NCBI RefSeq assembly: GCF_033095805.1
Contig: NZ_CP109901.1
Location: 682,001-746,000, forward strand
Source of the DNA: Serratia sp. UGAL515B_01
GTDB lineage: Bacteria; Pseudomonadota; Gammaproteobacteria; Enterobacterales; Enterobacteriaceae
Reading direction: 5' to 3'
DNA length: 64,000 nucleotides
Shown: positions 58,778 to 64,000 of the stretch, one piece after another
How the letters are laid out: every line of letters begins with the position of its first letter
Position numbering within the stretch: position 1 is the stretch's first letter
Notes under the pieces: model-generated
What the model saw: only the letters and a program-made list of their open reading frames with translations
Databases searched by the model: none
Told to the model about the DNA's origin: nothing
Made by a program: the position numbers and the translations under genes

Positions 58778-59051
58778 GTCTGGAGTGCCTGAAGAACTTG
58801 GGGCAACTGGTGTAGTTGGCAGGAAATAGATAACCCGCCAGGTGTATTAACTGAGATGATGCCCGATGACACTTTCACTGTCGTGGGAATAAAAGGAGTC
58901 ACCGGGCTTTTAACAGCTTTATCAGCCTGCATTTTCCAATAATGAAAAGTGGCTAACTTCACGCTATTTTCACGGCAGTAAGCGGATTGGGAGAGTCCAC
59001 TCTTTCTCCAGTGTTCAGATGCTGCTGTTTATTCTCTTTGCTGTATTGCAT
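58771..59051 (-). pseudogene. IS66 TnpA, frameshifted
   Basis: The N-terminal piece MQYSKENKQQ and the continuation SEHWRKSGLSQSAYCRENSV join by a one-base shift near 59020. The rest (LATFHYWKMQ...) runs to 58771. TnpA supplies a helix-turn-helix for IS66 transposition. Confidence 0.7.
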
Positions 59052-59218
59052 TGTCCATTCTCAAGCAGATTGTTCAATACCGAGAATAATGAAAGGGTTT
59101 ATTAGCTGCAGCAAGGTGAGGCTACCGGACGCTTACGTAAGATCATCTGCTGGTATATGACTATTCATCACTATCAATAAATCTGCGTCACGACAAAAAA
59201 TTTTGGGATTATCTTCAG

Positions 59219-59266
59219 ATAAAAGGGTAAATAGTTTTACATTCTAAACTGCTATTGGAGACATCT
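59219..59266 (-). pseudogene. 3' remnant of a CadC-like regulator gene
   Basis: On the minus strand the sequence ends SSLECKTIYPFI and a stop, nearly the same as the last residues SSLRCETIYSFI of the regulator at 19875. The DNA match spans about 36 bases (ATAAAAGGGTAAATAG against ATAAAAGAGTAAATGG). The rest of the gene is gone, presumably removed near the IS66 right end. Confidence 0.6.
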
Positions 59267-59566
59267 GAAGATGCAATGTATTTTAAAGTAGTCACTCTTA
59301 ATGATGCTCAGTTACGGTTGTTGTTACTGTTATTAGATAACAAGACTGAAACCGTTGTATTAAAAAATGATATTATGGATAGCGTCTGGAGAGGGTGTGA
59401 TGAATATCAAACCAATCAAAGGTTGTGGTATTTAATTAAGGTTTTGCGAAATAAACTCACATCGATAGGTATATCCGAAAATTTTATATCAAATGCACAT
59501 GGCATAGGGTATTACTTAAAAGGTCATGACGTGCACCCTATTTTTTGTGAAGGAAACTCTATTTAA
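59255..59566 (+). CDS. Winged-helix DNA-binding protein, CadC/OmpR type, lacking membrane part
   Basis: The 103-residue frame is only a winged helix: LNDAQLRLLLLLLDN, VVLKNDIMDSVW, NQRLWYLIKVLRNKL and the wing ISNAHGIGYYLKG. The usual first strands before the domain are missing. The start is TTG at 59255 or, more likely, ATG at 59273. It lies 340 bases before the fimbrial major subunit in the same orientation and may regulate it, as stand-alone winged-helix proteins do in several fimbrial loci. It may also be the truncated head of a larger regulator. Confidence 0.6.
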   Translation: METSEDAMYFKVVTLNDAQLRLLLLLLDNKTETVVLKNDIMDSVWRGCDEYQTNQRLWYLIKVLRNKLTSIGISENFISNAHGIGYYLKGHDVHPIFCEGNSI

Positions 59567-59902
59567 ATGTGGATAAAAAAATATTTTCAACAAAAATAAA
59601 AAATCAGAGAAGTTACGAGGTGAAGAGTAATGCAATACCATGACAAATATGACTAATATTAGCTATGGTAAATTAAAAATCACTAAACAGCTGCGCCTAA
59701 TAACATTAATTGTATTTTATAGTGAAAATACACACCAAATGTATTTAAAAAGTCACAACACTAGGGTTGTAGTGAGCTTATCAATTTTCTTGATAAGCTC
59801 AAGCATCATGAATCCAGCTTAAAAGTGATGAGTATAGATATGATGGACGCAGCTCTTTAGTATTCCATTGAAAAATAAATCTGTAAAAGGGATTAAAATA
59901 TT
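59567..59902. promoter_or_regulatory. Fimbrial operon upstream region
   Basis: 336 A/T-rich bases. GAGCTTATCAA and TTGATAAGCTC (59774-59800) form a perfect 11-bp hairpin with loop TTTTC. It could terminate the upstream gene or act as a leader hairpin. No invertible switch ends were seen. Confidence 0.5.
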
Positions 59903-60427
59903 ATGACATATCAAGTAAAAAATACACTTATTGCTGCACTGGTGGCTTCAATTTCTCTATCCGCAGTACCTGCATTCGCTAACACCTTTAAGATGGCTGT
60001 AGAAGGTGATATCACGGATACAACCTGTGCTGCGACAGTAAGTAAACAAGCCCTTGACATGGGTATTGTTAATAAAAATGACTTTGATTCTGTAGGCGCG
60101 TCGGTAGACGGTGATGAATTTACTGTTACTATCCAAAATTGTCCGGCAGTGATGAATACAGCTGCAATTACTATTAAAGGCAGTCCAGATAAGGATAACA
60201 GTGATTTATTTTCACTAAATCAACTCAATGGTTCTGCAGAGGGAGTTGGTGTCAGAGTTCAGGCTAGAGATAATAATGATGCTGTTGTTTCTCCTGGTGG
60301 AGTTAGTAACTATACGTTGTCTAATGGGGAAGCTAGTGCCTCATTTTTAGTAGACTTAGTTTCAACTAAAGAGGTTAAAGCCGGTTCAATCAATTCTGCA
60401 ATTAGTGTTGAAGTTACCTATCAGTAA
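59903..60427 (+). CDS. Fimbrial major subunit (type 1 pilin family)
   Basis: The 174-residue pilin has a signal peptide (cleavage after AFA), the disulfide pair Cys (DTTCAATVS; IQNCPAVM), and the terminal SVEVTYQ donor/strand motif of chaperone-usher pilins. It forms the pilus rod. Followed by an attenuator-like hairpin, then chaperone and usher. Confidence 0.9.
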   Translation: MTYQVKNTLIAALVASISLSAVPAFANTFKMAVEGDITDTTCAATVSKQALDMGIVNKNDFDSVGASVDGDEFTVTIQNCPAVMNTAAITIKGSPDKDNSDLFSLNQLNGSAEGVGVRVQARDNNDAVVSPGGVSNYTLSNGEASASFLVDLVSTKEVKAGSINSAISVEVTYQ

Positions 60428-60467
60428 AAATTTGTATGCTTCAGCATAAGGCAAGTTAGTTAGAGTT

Positions 60468-60494
60468 GAGGCTGACGTTTCATTTGTCAGCCTC
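60468..60494 (+). terminator. Stem-loop between pilin and chaperone
   Basis: GAGGCTGAC and GTCAGCCTC pair across a nine-base loop, followed by TTATTA. Such attenuators let the major subunit be made in excess over chaperone and usher. Confidence 0.7.
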
Positions 60495-60517
60495 TTATTA
60501 CTTATACGGATTTTAAT

Positions 60518-61198
60518 ATGAAGTTTTTTACTAAATTATTACTCCTTATCACAATATTTACCATCAGTAATATCGTTCAGGCATCAGTAATTATTGGCGC
60601 TATGCGTCTTGTTTATCTTGGTGATAAAAAAGAAGTTTCATTAAAAGTCAATAATCCAGAACAGGTGCCATACCTTGTCCAAGCTAAAATTAAAAACAGT
60701 ATAGAAGGTGGCGGAAATCCTCCTTTTCTCATCACACCACCGCTCTTTCGTCTTGACGGCGGACAGCAGAATACTTTGCGCGTGGTTCGTGCAAGTGGAA
60801 ATTTGCCAACAGATAAAGAATCGTTGTACTGGATAGCGATCAAGTCTATTGCTTCATCCACCAAAGATAATGACCAGAACCAAGTAAAAATTGCACTAAC
60901 TAGCAATATCAAGCTGATCTACCGCCCGGAAGGAGTGAAAGGAATACCTGAAGATGTTGCTGGCAAACTGACTTGGCAGCGTAATGGTAATCGACTGCAA
61001 GTGACTAACCCAACACCGTTTTATATGAACTTCTATGAAGTCAAAGTCGCTGGCAAGCAGATTAAAGATGTCACTTATGTTGCACCAGGCAGCACAGCGA
61101 ATTTTATACTGCCGGCGGGAGTGAATGAAGGCAATGTAAGCTGGACGCTTATCAGCGATTACGGCTCCTTTGGTCAGGAACACAGTGCAGCGCTGTAA
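60518..61198 (+). CDS. Fimbrial periplasmic chaperone
   Basis: The 226-residue protein has a signal peptide (cleavage after VQA), G1 strand region with TLRVVRASG and ESLYWIAIKSI, and the C-terminal domain motif (NPTPFYMNFYEVKV). It folds pilins by donor-strand complementation. The chaperone cysteine pair is absent, as in most PapD types. Confidence 0.9.
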   Translation: MKFFTKLLLLITIFTISNIVQASVIIGAMRLVYLGDKKEVSLKVNNPEQVPYLVQAKIKNSIEGGGNPPFLITPPLFRLDGGQQNTLRVVRASGNLPTDKESLYWIAIKSIASSTKDNDQNQVKIALTSNIKLIYRPEGVKGIPEDVAGKLTWQRNGNRLQVTNPTPFYMNFYEVKVAGKQIKDVTYVAPGSTANFILPAGVNEGNVSWTLISDYGSFGQEHSAAL

Positions 61199-61296
61199 GC
61201 CTTATACAGAACACCTTGTAAACCCTAAGTTTCTCTACCATCGGGAGCCTAAAGTACCTGAGCACAGGTTTGTGTGGCCGATAGGAAATCCAATCA

Positions 61297-63843
61297 ATGA
61301 ACCAGCGTCAAATACCAACCCCCTCATTACGAGTCAGCCAGTTAGCTCGGTTAATCACTCTACTACTGGGTTGTTCATCCTTTATGGGTGAGGCAAAGGA
61401 GTATTTTGACCCGGCATTGCTGGCGATTGGGGAACCAGAGCAGGGGAATAGCGATCTGTCAGCCTTTGAAGCGGGGAATAACCTGGCTGCAGGCACTTAC
61501 CGGGTTGGTATCTCCTTGAACGATCGACCGCAGGATGCCCGTGATATTGAATTTCGCTTGGTAAAGGGGGCTGAGGGCAAAGAAAGTCTGCAACCTTGTT
61601 TGACCCTGGAACAACTGCAAGCCATGGGGGTTAAGACTGAACTATTTCCTAACCTGGGCGATGCTGATACCAAATGTGTCAAGCTGGATGCCATTGCGCA
61701 AGCCAATACCCACTTCGATTTTGCCCGGCAACAGCTGATGCTGAGCATACCACAAGCGGCAATCGTTCAGACAGCGCGTGATTTTATACCAGAAAGCCAA
61801 TGGGATAATGGTATCCCAGCTCTACTGCTCAACTATCAGTTGAGTGGAGCTAATAACGTGACGCGTAGTAGGGGCAACATGAGTAATCAGTTTGCCAATC
61901 TCCGTCCAGGACTTAATGTTGGGTCATGGCGACTGCGTAACTATACGACCTGGAGCAAAAACAGCAATGCGCCGGGCGAGTGGAATACTCTTTATACCTA
62001 CGCGCAACGCAATTTGATTGGACTGAAAAGCAAATTAACCCTGGGTGACAGTAACTCGCCCAGTGATGTATTTGACGGCGTTTCCTTTCGTGGGGCACAA
62101 CTGTCATCGGATGATGACATGATACCGAACAGCCTTAAAGGATATGCCCCGGTAATCCGGGGAATTGCCCGTACCAATGCGCAGATCTCCATCCGCCAAA
62201 ACGGCAATCTGATTTACCAAAGCTTTGTGTCACCAGGAGCTTTTGAAATCAATGATTTGTACCCGACTGGCGGTGGTGGAGATCTGCACGTAACCATTAA
62301 GGAATCCGATGGAAATGAACAGCATATCGTTGTGCCTTTCGCTTCATTGCCCATTTTACGACGCGAAGGCCAGTTCAAGTACGCATTAACTGGTGGTCAG
62401 TATCGTTCTTACAATGGAAGTGTTGATAAAACGCCATTCGGTCAAGGGGTAGCAATTTATGGCCTGCCACAAGGTACTACAGTCTACGGCGGTGGTCAGT
62501 TTGCTCATCCTTACCAGTCTTTGGCTTTAGGAATAGGAAAAAACCTCGGCAACTTTGGGGGTCTATCTCTTGATATCACCCAGAGCTGGGCAAGCCTTAA
62601 AGATCAGTCCAAAGAAAGCGGCCAGTCATTGCGTCTCCGTTACAGTAAGAGCATTGCCCAGACAGGGACCAGCTTGGCGATTGCTGGTTATCGTTATTCA
62701 ACCGACGGTTATTACAATCTGCAGGACGTTTTGAACACCTACCGGGAAGGCGAGAATCTCTATGTACGTGAACGTCGGCGCAGCCGTTCTGAACTGACCT
62801 TGAACCAGAAACTCTGGGAAAAAGCAGGTAACCTGTCTTTGAGCTGGATAAGTGAAGATTACTGGAATAGTGAACGCACGACACGTTCGCTAGGCATACA
62901 GTATAACAACTACTGGCAAGGTATCAGTTACGAACTGAGCTATAGCAACAACCAAAGCTCCTCAACCAGTGGTCGTAATGGACAAGTCTATGCTAGAGAT
63001 CAAATTTTTGCCTTTAATATCAGTGTCCCACTAGATCGTTGGCTGAAGAATAGCTATGCCAGCTATTACCTGAATAGCAGCAGGGACATCGGCAGTAACA
63101 ATAGGTTGAGTTTCAGAGGTACGGCTTTGGAAGATAAGAACCTGAATTGGATGGTGCAACAAGGTTATGGCAGTCGTGACATGGGAAACAGTGGCAATCT
63201 TAATCTCGACTATCGCGGGCGTTATGCTGAGACTGTTGCAGGGTATGCGTATAGCCCTAACAATCAGCGGTTGAATTATGCGTTGTCCGGCGGAGTTATT
63301 GCACACAGTGAAGGTGTGACCTTTGGCCAGCCTTTGGGAGAAACGGTAGTGTTAGTAAAAGCGCCAGGTGCCAGCGGAGTTGGTGTGACTAACAAGAGAG
63401 GGGTAAAAACCGATTGGCGGGGTTACGCTATTATCCCTTACAGTAGTCCGTATAAAAAAAATAATATACAGCTGAATGCGGAAACGTTGCCGGATAATAC
63501 TGAACTGGCCCTTACAGCGCAAGAGATAGTGCCAACTAGGGGGGCGGTTGCCAAAGTCAGTTTTGATACCAAAATAGGGCAACGCATGTTGATGACGCTG
63601 ATACGTAAGGGGGGACAAGCCGTTCCTTTTGGCGCAATAGTGACCGAACTCACTCAGCAAGACACACAGGGTTTTATTGTGGGGGACGAAGGGCAGGTTT
63701 ATCTGGTTGGTCTGGCCGACAACGGCGTGTTAAAAGCGAAATGGGGTAACGATGCTGATCAGCAATGCCAAGTGAAGTATACTCTGGCCAAACAGGCAAC
63801 TGATAACTCTGGTGTATCAGTCCTAGAGGCTACTTGTTTATAA
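61297..63843 (+). CDS. Fimbrial outer-membrane usher
   Basis: The 848-residue usher has an N-terminal signal, the NTD FDPALLAIGEPEQGNSDLSA, the barrel (SFRGAQLSSDDDMIPNS and the plug region GAFEINDLYPTGGGGDL) and C-terminal domains ending with a Cys pair (QQCQVKY; LEATCL). It secretes and assembles the pilus. No tip adhesin or minor pilins follow before the IS1 element at 63887. Confidence 0.92.
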   Translation: MNQRQIPTPSLRVSQLARLITLLLGCSSFMGEAKEYFDPALLAIGEPEQGNSDLSAFEAGNNLAAGTYRVGISLNDRPQDARDIEFRLVKGAEGKESLQPCLTLEQLQAMGVKTELFPNLGDADTKCVKLDAIAQANTHFDFARQQLMLSIPQAAIVQTARDFIPESQWDNGIPALLLNYQLSGANNVTRSRGNMSNQFANLRPGLNVGSWRLRNYTTWSKNSNAPGEWNTLYTYAQRNLIGLKSKLTLGDSNSPSDVFDGVSFRGAQLSSDDDMIPNSLKGYAPVIRGIARTNAQISIRQNGNLIYQSFVSPGAFEINDLYPTGGGGDLHVTIKESDGNEQHIVVPFASLPILRREGQFKYALTGGQYRSYNGSVDKTPFGQGVAIYGLPQGTTVYGGGQFAHPYQSLALGIGKNLGNFGGLSLDITQSWASLKDQSKESGQSLRLRYSKSIAQTGTSLAIAGYRYSTDGYYNLQDVLNTYREGENLYVRERRRSRSELTLNQKLWEKAGNLSLSWISEDYWNSERTTRSLGIQYNNYWQGISYELSYSNNQSSSTSGRNGQVYARDQIFAFNISVPLDRWLKNSYASYYLNSSRDIGSNNRLSFRGTALEDKNLNWMVQQGYGSRDMGNSGNLNLDYRGRYAETVAGYAYSPNNQRLNYALSGGVIAHSEGVTFGQPLGETVVLVKAPGASGVGVTNKRGVKTDWRGYAIIPYSSPYKKNNIQLNAETLPDNTELALTAQEIVPTRGAVAKVSFDTKIGQRMLMTLIRKGGQAVPFGAIVTELTQQDTQGFIVGDEGQVYLVGLADNGVLKAKWGNDADQQCQVKYTLAKQATDNSGVSVLEATCL

Positions 63844-63886
63844 AGGGAGCTCGTAAATTATTCTGTGTAACTGACCGCCTATTAAA

Positions 63887-64000
63887 GGTGATCGTTTAGG
63901 AGTCGTGACTCCGATTTAGTGTTGTTGTACTCTTTGCATTTTGGATGATTGATGGCGAAGATTGATGTGGTTTGTCCCCCTTGCTCCGAAACTCAGGGGG
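63887..64000 (+). mobile_element. IS1-family element (partial, runs off the window)
   Basis: The left end GGTGATCG, then CTCCGATTTAGTGTTG, is an IS1-like terminal region. InsA starts at ATG 63952 (MAKIDVVCPPCSETQG) and is cut by the window end. It begins 43 bases past the usher stop and so may cut off the rest of the fimbrial operon. Confidence 0.75.

Larger units (their letters stand above)
56809..59136. mobile_element. IS66-family element
   Basis: The right end (minus strand) GTAAGCGTCCGGTAGCCTC is a typical IS66 terminal repeat. The left end GTATGCATCCGGTGATCTC is a diverged partner. TnpA, TnpB and TnpC lie in order on the minus strand. TnpA is frameshifted and TnpC has a premature stop, so the copy is probably inactive. 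Confidence 0.85.

Overview
The window reads as an Enterobacterales chromosome, probably Yersiniaceae-like (Serratia/Yersinia relatives). The reasons are ERIC-like palindromes, IS1/IS3/IS5/IS21/IS66/IS110 families, chaperone-usher fimbriae, RcsB/LuxR-type and CadC-type regulators, and LamB/MalFGK-type sugar uptake. The genus cannot be fixed from sequence alone. There are many decayed insertion sequences and several frameshifted genes. No tRNA, rRNA or CRISPR array was seen.

1-21 kb: an FAD oxidoreductase cut by the window edge overlaps a TVP38-type membrane domain fused to a mercuric-reductase-like flavoprotein. A 1.7 k-residue lipoprotein follows. It joins two InlB-like repeats, a phosphodiester glycosidase (NAGPA) domain and a calcineurin-like phosphatase, and is followed by a GH3 NagZ-like lipoprotein. 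Next come a broken pesticin-type lysozyme with the remnant of a probable secreted partner, IS debris, a LysR gene divergent from an isochorismatase/XapX/amidohydrolase operon, an MscS channel with a cyclic-nucleotide-binding domain, and a membrane CadC-like regulator.

21-36 kb: two tandem LuxR-type genes and an IS graveyard precede the main system, a complete sulfoglycolytic Entner-Doudoroff (sulfo-ED) cluster for sulfoquinovose (SQ). It has two operons around a LacI-type gene. Operon 1 is KDSG aldolase, TauE/SafE exporter, IlvD/EDD dehydratase and sulfolactaldehyde dehydrogenase. Operon 2 is a sodium:solute symporter, GH31 sulfoquinovosidase, lactonase and SDR dehydrogenase. Each operon is preceded by two copies of the same palindrome, the likely operators of the local LacI protein. 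Predicted flow is uptake, hydrolysis of SQ glycosides, SQ to SQ-lactone to sulfogluconate to KDSG, then pyruvate plus sulfolactaldehyde, with sulfolactate exported.

36-51 kb: a TerC membrane protein, a small lipoprotein and a Ca2+/Na+ exchanger are followed by a second sugar locus. It contains a LacI regulator, GH5, a LamB-type porin broken by a one-base shift in a G run, an ABC importer, GH43 and galE, and looks like a plant-oligosaccharide system. A MepB-like gene follows.

51-64 kb: layered IS remnants, a pertactin-like autotransporter with a 15-bp tandem repeat in its linker, an IS5-type element, a group II intron 3' scrap, an IS66 element, a truncated winged-helix regulator and a fimbrial operon (major subunit, chaperone, usher). 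An IS1 element begins at the right edge.
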